From Enterococcus mundtii (GTDB lineage Bacteria; Bacillota; Bacilli; Lactobacillales; Enterococcaceae), in contig NZ_CP018061.1 of NCBI RefSeq assembly GCF_002813755.1, positions 1,540,001 through 1,604,000 of the forward strand: a stretch of DNA of 64,000 nt. Reading direction: 5' to 3'. Every line of letters starts with the position of its first letter. The stretch's first letter is position 1. A program made the translations under genes and the position numbers. The notes below the pieces were generated by a model. That model had not been told where the DNA came from. It made no database searches and saw only the letters and a program-made list of their open reading frames with translations. Positions 19,188-29,164 of the stretch are shown here, piece after piece.

Positions 19188-19859
19188 TTAGTTGGCCTTT
19201 TCCATCGTCATTTGTTGTAACACATGACGGTTCCGCATAAAATCGATCACGATCAGTTTTTTTTCATCTTCACGTTTTACCACTCGAAAGGTATCTTGTA
19301 AAGGTAATGTCAACTTCTTAGATTGGATTTCCTTCAAGCGAACAAAACGACGGATCAACGAGAGCAATTGTGGAAACTGGATCGATGTGTGTAATAATTC
19401 TGGATATTTTTTTAATAACTGCGTTGTTTTAAACAAATTTCTTTTTCGGCTGATTTGTTTTAAAAAACTTTTTAATATCTTTTGCTGCCGCTGAAAGATT
19501 GAAAGAGAGCCTTCTTCATCGATCTGGTAACGCATCTGACGTTGTAGATCTTTCACCGATAGATGTACTTCAGTGGTACCTGACTCTACGTTGATTCCTT
19601 GAGGGAAAAGTTCTGAGATTGCTTTGTCCCACTCATTTAATGATACTTCAAGATAGTCATTCAATGGCAGTTGAAGTTCTTGAACAAAAAATTGCTTGGC
19701 AGCTTGAATGCCACCTTGTTCGTAAATTTCACCAATCGTCAACCCTTCTAAATGAAACTCCGGCGAAAAATGCAAGACTGTTTTTTGTTCATCGATTTGC
19801 GTATAGATGAATGTCGACCGTTTGAGAATCGTATCTTTTAAAACAACTAAAAAATTCAT
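19188..19859 (-). CDS. Soluble protein with possible LytR-CpsA-Psr-like core
   Basis: This 223-residue protein lacks the usual N-terminal membrane anchor. The run LPLNDYLEVSLNEW...INVESG followed by IFQRQQKILKSFLKQ resembles the LCP (LytR-CpsA-Psr) pattern of hYhhhDf and RQR..l. The catalytic arginine/aspartate set is not convincingly complete. LCP enzymes attach glycopolymers to peptidoglycan outside the membrane. A protein without an anchor would not do this, so the role is open. ATG at 19859 has GGGGGAG upstream. Confidence 0.55.
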   Translation of the reverse strand: MNFLVVLKDTILKRSTFIYTQIDEQKTVLHFSPEFHLEGLTIGEIYEQGGIQAAKQFFVQELQLPLNDYLEVSLNEWDKAISELFPQGINVESGTTEVHLSVKDLQRQMRYQIDEEGSLSIFQRQQKILKSFLKQISRKRNLFKTTQLLKKYPELLHTSIQFPQLLSLIRRFVRLKEIQSKKLTLPLQDTFRVVKREDEKKLIVIDFMRNRHVLQQMTMEKAN

Positions 19860-20068
19860 TCTTCTCCCCCTTTTTTCTATTACAAAATAGCATATTTTCA
19901 ACGGTTTGTGTGCAAATATGCAGGAGATTTCATAAAATCTTATTCTTTGAATTTTATGCGCATATAAAAAACTTTTTTATGGCTATATTAGTTTTTTTAT
20001 TCATGTATTTGATGTTATGGGCGATTCATCAACCGTAACCTAGTCTGAATCTAAAGGTGACAATCAAC

Positions 20069-23000
20069 TTATAGATTCAATTCGGCGCGCTTTCTGATTT
20101 CTTGCTTGTGCATAAGCCTTGTATTCGTATCATTACTATTTGTTTTACCTATATTTTTAATGGTTGAAAAACTTCTATTTCCCGAAGGGGCCTGTGTATG
20201 CTGTGAGACGTTAATTTCTGTCGTTTTTTCCGCGTTTTCTAAGGTAGTTTCTAATTGATGCTCGGTTACTAAATTCTCCACATTAACTACTTCAATCACA
20301 GCAAGAGCAAACAATAGGTCGCCGTTTCCTAGTTGGTCAGCTAGACTTCTTTTTACGGGTGCTCGCTCAAAAAAGTTTCGTCCTAATCCAATATCACGAA
20401 TACAAGTCATCAGCATCTCAGCATCGGTTATTTGAAGGTTTGCTTTTAACATCTTGTCAGTCAGTACAGCATTGAAGACAGCTTGTTTTGTGACAGTCGG
20501 CAAATTTAACATCTCACTTACATTCTCCACAAAAGAATCAAACCCTTCGCCATGAATTAGCTTCAGAAAATTTACTTCGTATCTCTTTCGAAGATCTTCT
20601 CCACTACTCCTGAAACCTATCGGACTACTTGGACAACTTATCAAATCGTCCGATGACGCGACAATATGGGTCACTTCGTGCATAAGAGTATCCTTGGAAC
20701 TTGGCTGTGCTTGAATCCCTGGTCTAGTAGCTGGATTTACATGAAAACCATCAAGCATGAAAATAATTCGACATTCAGGGTCAAACCGCATAACAAACGC
20801 ATGTGCACCCATGCGTCCTTTAATTTGTGAGTAGTAATTTTTTGTCACCTCATCACGCAATAAATCAGTAGAAACAAGCCAAATATTTTTAAAATTAAAA
20901 TCCTCCGTTTGTTCAAGAAGCTGCGTACTTTTTTTTGCAACTGATAACAAGCGCTTCATAATTTCTTTTAAAATTTGTTCTTGATTTTCCGCATCACTTA
21001 GTCTAAACATTTCGATTAAGTAAGCTCCCGCAGTCGTAGGTGCAAGAGCCTTTTCTTTTGATAGTTCCTTCTCCTTATCTATAAATTTCTGGAAATTTTC
21101 GTGCGCATTTTTAAACTCTGCAGTAAATTGTTTTAGAAATGGTTTGAGTGATTCTGGTGCCTTAGTGATATCGATACCAGAAAATACACGATAATTCGGA
21201 TTTGAACCTTCGGGGAAATACTCTTTAATTGCTGAAGTAATTTTCTCTCTTAATTTAGCTTCATCACTGATTACATAAGGCGGTAATTCTGGGACAAACT
21301 CCGATAAAACTGGTACTATCACTTTTGGATCCTCCACTATATCTGTCCCATCAGGAAGTTGTATTGCTTGGCGAAGTTTATTCCACTCCTTCGCATAAGG
21401 TAGTGTATCTGGAAGCTGGAAATATGGTGGATACCGATTATCAACGAATACTTGTGATGAAGATGACGCTAGATGATCAAAAAGTGAATCGGCGCCTTTT
21501 GAAGTGCTAGGAATTTGGTCATCTGAGACATCGTCTTTCCCACCTGCGGGTTGTGCATAAGATTGAAATTTGAGGGCACGTTTTTCTAGTTCTGTTTCAA
21601 ATCGGAACTGATCATTTGCTAAATCTAAGCGTAAGACTGTCATCGGTTCAAGAATATCGTTTTTAACTAAATGATAGCGCTGTTTCTCTTTATGGAATAA
21701 AACTAATGGTACATAACGTTCATTAATCTTGATATAGGTTCTACCTGTCTCTGAACTCATCAAGCCCAAATCATCTGGTGGTGAAAGCGTATTTGGCTCT
21801 TTCAATGATTGAAATTTATCGATATTTTTACCTACTTTTTGTAATACTTCTTCGGAGAGCGTTCGCGAAGTGGCTGGTTCGAAATACCATTCAATGCCGT
21901 TGTAGTTCACCGGAAAAACCCGTTCTCCTTCACAGATATCATAACGCACGCCTTGCTCCTTGATGACCGTTACTCTTATAGGCGTAATTTTATTTTTCAT
22001 TACAATGTAGCGGCTACTTTGCTCTCCTTCTTTTTTTCCTGTTAAAATCATTCCGTCACCATAAAACTTGACGTTTAGATTCTTTTCCTCGACAAACTGT
22101 TGATCGATATCCACTTTACTGGATAGACGATTGATCAAATCAAGTTGGTCAGAGGTAAAGGAGGCTTGTCCTTCAAACACTCTTAATTGTCCTCCTCGCA
22201 ACGTATAGAATTCTCCAAAAACATCTCTAGTTTTCAAATTGGTTACTCGCATGTATAGTTGGGCTTTCACCCGTTTGACGAAAACCTTGGGACCATTTTT
22301 TTTCAGCTGAGCGGAAATAAGCTCTTTCGATAATGGTTCTGACGGTTTTTTTATTTTATTTAGCTTTACCAGTAGTGGTTTGATATCTTTTCGAATAAAT
22401 GCGCGTGTTTTCATATTGATCAGCTTCTGGAGGACTAACTGACTACTCCCTTTGACCAGCTCAACTCCCGGATCAATATAACGGATCGCACCTATTACTA
22501 GAGACTCTATCTCGGCGATATTGGGAAGGGCCCGCACACTATTTTTAACAATTCCTTCTGCACCACCCACTATTGCTGCTTTTGCCACGGATAAACCGAA
22601 TTTCAGATTAAGGGAAGTGACCTGTCCCAAAACAGGTAGTAAAAGCACCACGTCGATTGTGCAAGAAATAGCTGCTCCTTTCGTATCTCGATTATTGATC
22701 CCAACAATGCAATCATAAAATGGAATAAAATGCTTGACACCATCCCAGGCAGCACTAGCAACTGTTTTATCATTTCCTGAATCATATAATTGGCGATACA
22801 ACTGGTCCCGATGTTTCTGAGCAATCCTGTCAATAACTGTTCTCAAATCCCCTTTAGAAGTGAGTGCATTCATTCGATCAACTTGACTAGAAAAAGTGTA
22901 GTCCTTGTTGCCAATTCGAATCTTTTCCCCGACTTTCGAATATCCTCCTCCCCAGACATTTTTTTTATCAAACAAGCCATATTTAAGATAGAGCATAGGA

Positions 23001-26000
23001 TCCTTATCTACACGATAGATGGCATACCCTCCCTCTTTATCTAGGTTTTTCAAGGCATACACCCGTTCTTCTTTTTCGTTGACAGCTACCAAAATATTCG
23101 TCTTTTCTAAATTAAGAGTTGTATCCAGCCAAGTTTCTCGATTCCCAAAAAATACTGGAGGAATTGATCCTGGTGCGGAAGGCGCATAATAGCGCACTTC
23201 ATTTTTCAATTGAGTAAATGCTTCATAAATATGTGTCTTTGGAGAAATAATAAAATTGAAATCTTCTATATTGAGTGAATGAAATGCATACTCCATCAAC
23301 TTCTTATTTAATGCACGGTGCTTGTCTGCTACTTCTTTCGTTAATTCGGTGTACCATTTTTCTATATCTCTTGGGATCCATGGCCCGGGGCATGGGTTTC
23401 CACCATCAAGATACACTTGATCTCCAAATAAACTCACTCTTATCCCGAGTCGTTCACACTCTGCTAACACTTCATTCACTAAGCCTTTTTTACGACGCCA
23501 GTTTATAAAAGCCTCTTCATACTCTTGATACAGATGCTCAACATCTTCTTGATTTTCCATATAATTGAAATAGCCTTTTTGGTAATAACTCATAAAACTA
23601 CTTAATGCAAATTCTTTATGAATCCCTAACTCCATCGCCTTATTTAACCGCTCTGGCTCTAGTTGTGCTGTAGCTAGTAAGGCTGGCACAAAAAAATAAT
23701 TCAATTCATTTAAATTATCTATACCTTGATGAGTGGCAATATCAAACAAAAACATTCCTAAAGTATTCGTTTCATTTTTATTGAAATTCGAATGATAGCC
23801 TGTATCTTCTAAAAATTTTGAACCAATCAATTGCATCAAAGATTCATAGTCAGAAATCAAAAGCTCATCAGCTAACTGACTTGTTTCTAGGAAATAATTT
23901 GGGAGCATTTTTTTTGTCAATAGGATCCATAGTTTCGTTATAGTCTCTTGTTCTTCCTTCTTAGGTCGTTGCTCGATCAGACCAGCTTCAATTAGCTCGT
24001 GTACCTCAAATAACTTTCTTAGACGGCCGATAGTAAACGTTGCCGGATCAGGAGCGGAAATAATATTTTGGACAATGTAGGTTTCCACCGATTTTTCCAG
24101 AACTGTTTCAAATACCCACTTCATGACTGTTGCTTCAGCGTCCTTATTTGAAATCTTCTCGTCTGACTTCCCTCCATAAAGATCCAACTCATTAAGGATT
24201 ACTTTCGCAACTGCCTGAACTTTCTCTGGCATTAGCACCGTCCCAACACCTTCTTGCGTAAACCATTTTCCGACTGCAAGTAAAATGTCTTCTTTCGTGG
24301 GTCGTTCAGATAGCAATCCTTTTTGTCGAAAAAAAAGTTCAATTTGATTCTTGATATTTTCAGATTGCCATTTTGAAACTATCGCTTTACTCATAGACTG
24401 AGATTGTTTTTGCTCTAAAGTATTATCTTTAGGTTTCACTTCCAAAGATGGAGTATCCATTTCTATTGTATCTTTCATCCACTGGACAAATATTTGTTGG
24501 GCTTCTTCGTTAGAGATCACCCTCTCTTTTTCATCCCCTAGAATTACCCGAACTAATTCTTTCAATTTCCCCCAATCGATCGTATCAATTTCTAACCCTT
24601 CTACTAATGCCCATTTAGCGGCACTTTCCACCAAGATATTTTTATTACTTAGATCGTTAGCAAAACCTCTTTCTGATAAAAAATTGGTCATATTTTTGCA
24701 TATAAGCTCATATTGTTCAATAGTAAAATTAGGTAAAGAAAAAGCCAATGGTTCACTAATCGTTGGTTTTGAGGAATCAATCTCATTCTCACGTAAAAAA
24801 GTGATGATTTTCTTATCTAATTCTTCCCTTTTATTTCCTTTGTTCCATTCATAGGCATAGTTTCTTTTGTCTTTTTCAATTGTATACCCATAATACGCAT
24901 TATTATTCCCCCACTGAAGATAGATGGCAACAGCTTTATCAATCGATAAATCTTTTTCCTCGAGTTTATACGTTTTTACAATGATTTTTGCTATTTTTTT
25001 TACTCGTTTAATTATTGTTTTATAGGTCTCTCCAGCAATAATCCAATGATCTACCGCTTTTGATACATCCGCCAGGGACGCTCCCTGAGTTGGGATTCCC
25101 TTTTCATCTAATATCTTTTTCAAATCATAAACTGCTTTTACTATGTTATTCCTTACTTCAAAAAGTGGCGGATAATAGACAAAGGGAATCAATGGATGTT
25201 CATGAGATATCAAGTCATAGCGCTCATTGATGAAATCATCATAGATTTGATTACTTTCACTTTTTTGTTCTTGATTACGGGCTAATAAAGAATCTTCCCA
25301 TGGAGATAACTTATAATAAATCGTTTGCTGATCTATTTTCTTATACTCATTTTTCTCAAGTAAGGTATTGGCTTTCCACTGCATGAAAATTCCGAATAAC
25401 TGATTGGCTGATAGGGAATCTCCTAGTCTGCTTTGTCCCACTCCATAAGCTTTCAAAATAACATAAGCAAGATACTGTATTTTTCTTGATTTATATGACT
25501 TCTTTGAGCCCCAATCTTCTTGGCTATACTTTTCGATTGCCTTTACCAGTTCCAATCCACTGTCAGAAGAGGGTGTAATACCACTTTTTCCAAGGAGTTT
25601 CTTCAATTGTTGATTCACCTTACTAGTTTTTTCCCTATGCTCAAAAAGATCATATTGGTAATAAAAAATCGGTAATAACTCTCCGTCGTTTACAAGAAGG
25701 TTACGATTATTCATGAGATCTGTCACAAGTTCATCAATTCGCTCTAAGTCTGTTTTCTTAGAGGAAATTGTGGCAGGTGTCGTCTCACTCACAGGCTTGT
25801 TTTTTTCTTCATTACTCAGAACATTTGAAGGTGTCCATATAATCTTTTTTATTATTTTAAATTGAACATTTTTAAATATATTATTATTTCGCCATTGAAG
25901 GAAAATAGCATTTGCTCGCTCATCAGTCAGTCCGTGTGTTGAGAGGCCACAAGTATCAAAAATGATATGTGCAATCTGTGTTCTTCTAGCAATCACTTTT

Positions 26001-27547
26001 TCAACTACTTCGCTATTTTCCAATTTTTGTAGATTTGTGAATACATAACGCATTGAGGTATCGTCTTCCAGCCACCAGCCAGAACCCTCCTCTCGTAGAT
26101 ATTTTTTGACCGCTGTATTGATTTTTTCCGTTTCATTCCGTTCTTGAAAAAGAGCGTAATTAAACCAAAATGGTAGTTGTTTTTCACCCAACTCGTACTC
26201 AGGCAAGTTAACTTGAATGTATCTTTTAGTAGCTAAAAAAACAATATTAGAGGTTTCCATTTGCAAAGTCTCATAGGATTTCAACGAAGATTCCAATCGA
26301 TGATCAGACCGTGGATTCAATGGGCTAATATCAAACCATGGAGCTGCTTCAACTCCCTTTACTTTCAGAACATCCCATTTATCAATATAATCATCCAAAG
26401 TATCTGATAGTTTATTTGTTAAACTCCAAAGCTGTGAGAAGATCCCTTCCTCTCTAACCTGTGTGATCGAACTTTTTTTTGAAAAAAACAGTCCTTGAAA
26501 AGATTCCGGTAAGAAATCAACGAGTGATGCAGATACTGACTCTGCATTCTTGGCTTGATCATCTGATAGAATTTGTTGCTCATCGTTCCTGTAAAATACT
26601 CGATTCATCATCCCCAGAAAAAGATCGAGCACTGAAATACCGTTTAAATCTTTCATTTGTTCCGTGAAGGTTGCATTTTCAGGAACGCTAAAAAAAATAG
26701 TGAATTGATCGGTCATATCTTTCCAAAAAGCTGCTATCAACGAATCCTCATTGATCGAAACTATCTTGCTGGTACTGCCTGAAGGAATGATGTCAGTTGA
26801 TCTAAACTGATAGTTAACATTGGCTTCAAATACATTTTTTAATTTCTCAGCCGAATTTTTTGCTATAAAATAGGAGGAATCGGTTTCTTCTGTACGTGGC
26901 TCAAAGTGATTTTGGGAGAGAGTTAGGGTTTGCTGTTCATTTGATTGCTGTGCTCTCAGAACAGCTGCTTGGCGGATTTTGCTAAACTGGTTTTGAGTAT
27001 GATTGAAAGACTTCTGGGAGTCAGGTTGCTTTTGATTAGAAAGTTCTCTATTCATCGTATAATTGGCGCGTTTTGAGAATAGCTGGGCAAGCTGCTGCAT
27101 GTTGAGATTCCATTGATGTGCTTTAGCCGTTAGATAAATCATTGGATTAGTTGAGGATAGTTGCTCAATGAGGGGATTGGCTGTTTCATGAAAGTCTGGA
27201 TAGCTGAAACGTTTGAGGTCTACACTTGAACTTGATGAGGGGCTATCCATCGTGAATTTCTTTTCTTTTTGGCGAACCTTTAAATGAGTATCTTCTTTAA
27301 AAGCAGCTGACTGTTTCTTTCCCACTTGCTGACGTGTCAGTGGGACTTCCCCTACTATTTGAAAGTTACCTAAGATATTGCAAATATAAAGGTAACCTGT
27401 TAAACTTCTTAGACCTTTTGGCGTAAGCGTATTTCCCATTTGATTTGTACGATAATTCGGCCACATTTGATCATTTAACTGTTTAAAATCCTCGTGACGT
27501 CTATTGTACAATTTACCAATCTCTTCGGAATAACTGTCTTTAGTCAC
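20069..27547 (-). CDS. Giant multidomain toxin-like protein with C-terminal zinc-protease motif
   Basis: This is one uninterrupted 2,492-codon gene. The start is taken as GTG at 27547 (AAGGAG eight bases upstream). No signal peptide or LPXTG is present. Residues ~1-450 are polar. About 455-1150 contain at least five degenerate helical repeats (see findings). About 1150-1400 is further helical sequence. FIPFYDC at 1607-1613 opens a ~60-residue apolar stretch (DVVLLLPVLGQ, KAAIVGGAEGIV) like toxin translocation segments. A beta-rich part follows. HEVTHIV lies at 2290-2296, an HExxH zinc site, in a domain with FHVNPATRPG and YEVNFLKLIHGEGF. The order resembles large single-chain AB toxins such as Mcf/FitD or clostridial glucosylating toxins. 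Function is inferred. It has no obvious partner gene. Confidence 0.75.
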   Translation of the reverse strand: MTKDSYSEEIGKLYNRRHEDFKQLNDQMWPNYRTNQMGNTLTPKGLRSLTGYLYICNILGNFQIVGEVPLTRQQVGKKQSAAFKEDTHLKVRQKEKKFTMDSPSSSSSVDLKRFSYPDFHETANPLIEQLSSTNPMIYLTAKAHQWNLNMQQLAQLFSKRANYTMNRELSNQKQPDSQKSFNHTQNQFSKIRQAAVLRAQQSNEQQTLTLSQNHFEPRTEETDSSYFIAKNSAEKLKNVFEANVNYQFRSTDIIPSGSTSKIVSINEDSLIAAFWKDMTDQFTIFFSVPENATFTEQMKDLNGISVLDLFLGMMNRVFYRNDEQQILSDDQAKNAESVSASLVDFLPESFQGLFFSKKSSITQVREEGIFSQLWSLTNKLSDTLDDYIDKWDVLKVKGVEAAPWFDISPLNPRSDHRLESSLKSYETLQMETSNIVFLATKRYIQVNLPEYELGEKQLPFWFNYALFQERNETEKINTAVKKYLREEGSGWWLEDDTSMRYVFTNLQKLENSEVVEKVIARRTQIAHIIFDTCGLSTHGLTDERANAIFLQWRNNNIFKNVQFKIIKKIIWTPSNVLSNEEKNKPVSETTPATISSKKTDLERIDELVTDLMNNRNLLVNDGELLPIFYYQYDLFEHREKTSKVNQQLKKLLGKSGITPSSDSGLELVKAIEKYSQEDWGSKKSYKSRKIQYLAYVILKAYGVGQSRLGDSLSANQLFGIFMQWKANTLLEKNEYKKIDQQTIYYKLSPWEDSLLARNQEQKSESNQIYDDFINERYDLISHEHPLIPFVYYPPLFEVRNNIVKAVYDLKKILDEKGIPTQGASLADVSKAVDHWIIAGETYKTIIKRVKKIAKIIVKTYKLEEKDLSIDKAVAIYLQWGNNNAYYGYTIEKDKRNYAYEWNKGNKREELDKKIITFLRENEIDSSKPTISEPLAFSLPNFTIEQYELICKNMTNFLSERGFANDLSNKNILVESAAKWALVEGLEIDTIDWGKLKELVRVILGDEKERVISNEEAQQIFVQWMKDTIEMDTPSLEVKPKDNTLEQKQSQSMSKAIVSKWQSENIKNQIELFFRQKGLLSERPTKEDILLAVGKWFTQEGVGTVLMPEKVQAVAKVILNELDLYGGKSDEKISNKDAEATVMKWVFETVLEKSVETYIVQNIISAPDPATFTIGRLRKLFEVHELIEAGLIEQRPKKEEQETITKLWILLTKKMLPNYFLETSQLADELLISDYESLMQLIGSKFLEDTGYHSNFNKNETNTLGMFLFDIATHQGIDNLNELNYFFVPALLATAQLEPERLNKAMELGIHKEFALSSFMSYYQKGYFNYMENQEDVEHLYQEYEEAFINWRRKKGLVNEVLAECERLGIRVSLFGDQVYLDGGNPCPGPWIPRDIEKWYTELTKEVADKHRALNKKLMEYAFHSLNIEDFNFIISPKTHIYEAFTQLKNEVRYYAPSAPGSIPPVFFGNRETWLDTTLNLEKTNILVAVNEKEERVYALKNLDKEGGYAIYRVDKDPMLYLKYGLFDKKNVWGGGYSKVGEKIRIGNKDYTFSSQVDRMNALTSKGDLRTVIDRIAQKHRDQLYRQLYDSGNDKTVASAAWDGVKHFIPFYDCIVGINNRDTKGAAISCTIDVVLLLPVLGQVTSLNLKFGLSVAKAAIVGGAEGIVKNSVRALPNIAEIESLVIGAIRYIDPGVELVKGSSQLVLQKLINMKTRAFIRKDIKPLLVKLNKIKKPSEPLSKELISAQLKKNGPKVFVKRVKAQLYMRVTNLKTRDVFGEFYTLRGGQLRVFEGQASFTSDQLDLINRLSSKVDIDQQFVEEKNLNVKFYGDGMILTGKKEGEQSSRYIVMKNKITPIRVTVIKEQGVRYDICEGERVFPVNYNGIEWYFEPATSRTLSEEVLQKVGKNIDKFQSLKEPNTLSPPDDLGLMSSETGRTYIKINERYVPLVLFHKEKQRYHLVKNDILEPMTVLRLDLANDQFRFETELEKRALKFQSYAQPAGGKDDVSDDQIPSTSKGADSLFDHLASSSSQVFVDNRYPPYFQLPDTLPYAKEWNKLRQAIQLPDGTDIVEDPKVIVPVLSEFVPELPPYVISDEAKLREKITSAIKEYFPEGSNPNYRVFSGIDITKAPESLKPFLKQFTAEFKNAHENFQKFIDKEKELSKEKALAPTTAGAYLIEMFRLSDAENQEQILKEIMKRLLSVAKKSTQLLEQTEDFNFKNIWLVSTDLLRDEVTKNYYSQIKGRMGAHAFVMRFDPECRIIFMLDGFHVNPATRPGIQAQPSSKDTLMHEVTHIVASSDDLISCPSSPIGFRSSGEDLRKRYEVNFLKLIHGEGFDSFVENVSEMLNLPTVTKQAVFNAVLTDKMLKANLQITDAEMLMTCIRDIGLGRNFFERAPVKRSLADQLGNGDLLFALAVIEVVNVENLVTEHQLETTLENAEKTTEINVSQHTQAPSGNRSFSTIKNIGKTNSNDTNTRLMHKQEIRKRAELNL

Positions 27548-27877
27548 TATTTTCACTCCTTAAATTTATTTTTATTTTTTCTACATTACACAAAAAATAA
27601 TACACACACTTTAGAGCCATTACTTAAACTGTTACAATTGTTTTAGTATCCGAGCGATTTTTCTTGATCAACTTAACTACTTTAGTAGCACATACATCCA
27701 CCGATCCTATATTTAATCGGTCTCAAGGCTAATTATAAGTAAATACAAGAAGTCTACCTCACCTTTTTCCAATTAAAAATCGAAAAAAAGTTTATCTAAT
27801 CAGAAGTTTCTTTATTTATAATTTTAAGTTATAACCTAAAAAATGCTGATCCAGCAACATAGACAAGCATTTTTGGT

Positions 27878-27936
27878 AAAAAAAAAGCCGTAAAAAACTT
27901 AAAATAGCACAAGGTCTATTTTGTTTTTTTCGACTT
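27878..27936 (-). terminator. Terminator of the PII-like/DUF1538 operon
   Basis: A long A/T-rich stem AAGCCG.AAAAAAC..AAAATAG / CTATTTT.GTTTTTT.CGACTT has an eight-base loop and an A-run (27878-27886) giving minus-strand U's. The rest of the 472-bp gap, which must also hold the promoter of the giant gene, is AT-rich with no clear feature. Confidence 0.65.
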
Positions 27937-28019
27937 ATTGTCAAAACAAGATGATCAAATTTTGGTATATTTCAAGGTAAGTGCTATTCCGAATTTAGCC
28001 ACTTGCATTTGGATGAGTT

Positions 28020-28394
28020 TCAATTATCTTCTAATAAATCTTTCATTTCAACAACTTCGCGATATTGATGGATTTTCGTAATACCAATTACTTTATCGAT
28101 ATCAATACTAAAACAAATACCATTACCCGGAACATCGATCTTGATGCCTTTTCCTATCGCATCCATCACTTCGTTTGTCAAACTATCTGGTACTAATGTC
28201 AGAACGATATCCTTTTCCGGTGAGATATCTAATCCTAAGAATTTTCCTGTGTCATGGACGCCAGAACCACGTCCATGTAAAATCGTCCCCCCTGATGCGC
28301 CAGCCTTCTTTGAGTAATCGATCACATCTTCCCCAATGCCACCATCCACGATCGTGACGATCATCTCGAGATTTAGTGCGACTAAATCATTCAT
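28020..28394 (-). CDS. PII-like signalling protein linked to DUF1538
   Basis: This 124-residue protein has the ferredoxin-like PII fold pattern: an N-terminal strand (ALNLEMIVTIVDGGIGEDVID), a T-loop-like GASGGTILHGRGSGVHDTG, and DIVLTLVPDSLTNEVMDAIGK. The T-loop tyrosine of GlnB is absent. Such PII-like proteins accompany DUF1538 membrane proteins and probably gate them in response to a small ligand, as GlnK does for AmtB. ATG at 28394 overlaps the upstream stop (ATGA), so coupling is tight. The transported solute is unknown. Confidence 0.8.
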   Translation of the reverse strand: MNDLVALNLEMIVTIVDGGIGEDVIDYSKKAGASGGTILHGRGSGVHDTGKFLGLDISPEKDIVLTLVPDSLTNEVMDAIGKGIKIDVPGNGICFSIDIDKVIGITKIHQYREVVEMKDLLEDN

Positions 28395-29164
28395 TGTTGT
28401 TCCTCCATTTGTTGTAATTTTTCTTTGTTTTTCTGATCTTTTTTGTCTTTTTGTTTATAAATGAACCCTAAGACTAATGTTGATAGTATCGGTGTCAATG
28501 CGATCATTGCCACCACGCCAAATCCATCAATAATTGGATCTCGACCGTCGATCTGTGTGGCGATTGCCACACTCATAGACAAAATAAAGGTAGAACACAT
28601 CGGTCCTGTGGCGACACCGCCGTTATCAAAAGCCATCGATAGAAAAAGCTTGTCGACTTTTGCACCTAAAACAAAAGCTAAGCCATATCCAGGAACCAAG
28701 AAATAATAAAGAGAAAAACCAGCTAATAAGCGCCACATGGATAGACCGACTGCTAGACCGATCCCAATCGAGATCACTGCTAACATTACTTTTGCATGAA
28801 TCCGACCTTCACTTAGTTCTTCGACTTGTTTGACCATCACATGGATAGCTGGCTCTGCAAAACCTACTAAAAATCCCATAACAAACCCTAAAGGAATCAG
28901 GATCTGATTATTCGCTAAAGAAGCAATTGCACTTCCCAGGTGTTGCCCTACTGGTACATAAGCAACATTTACACCATGTAAAAATAAAACTAATCCGATA
29001 GTTGTGATCAAAAAACCTTTCATGATATCAAAAAAACGTTTTCTCCTCAATTTGAATGAAAGAAAGTTCATTAGTACAAATAGGCCCACGATCGGTGCCA
29101 CCGCAAGGATGACTTCATATCCAACTTGTCCAATACCTGCAAAAAAAGTGACCAAAAAATTCAT
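28391..29164 (-). CDS. DUF1538 integral membrane protein, second half
   Basis: This 257-residue protein has about seven hydrophobic segments and a charged C-terminus rich in Lys/Glu/Gln. It has VGFAEPAIHVMVKQVEEL and FDNGGVATGPM, which match EPAVxVLxxQV and FDxGGVTTGP of DUF1538. It is paralogous to the gene just upstream (EPSVQVLGQQV, FDAGGVTTGPV), so the pair corresponds to the two repeats fused in longer DUF1538 proteins. Start overlaps the upstream stop by four bases. A role in transport is presumed. Confidence 0.85.
   Translation of the reverse strand: MNFLVTFFAGIGQVGYEVILAVAPIVGLFVLMNFLSFKLRRKRFFDIMKGFLITTIGLVLFLHGVNVAYVPVGQHLGSAIASLANNQILIPLGFVMGFLVGFAEPAIHVMVKQVEELSEGRIHAKVMLAVISIGIGLAVGLSMWRLLAGFSLYYFLVPGYGLAFVLGAKVDKLFLSMAFDNGGVATGPMCSTFILSMSVAIATQIDGRDPIIDGFGVVAMIALTPILSTLVLGFIYKQKDKKDQKNKEKLQQMEEQQ

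Noticed and set aside
19955..19985. Terminator for the giant gene
   Set aside because: ATAAAAAACTTTTTTAT is self-complementary but has no room for a loop and no GC in the stem. No convincing terminator was found in 19860-20068.
20069..27547. Giant gene as a botulinum-like or Epx toxin
   Set aside because: BoNT/En is about half this size, with its HExxH in an N-terminal light chain and a partner NTNH-like gene. Epx toxins are short pore formers. Here the HEVTH is C-terminal and no partner gene is adjacent.
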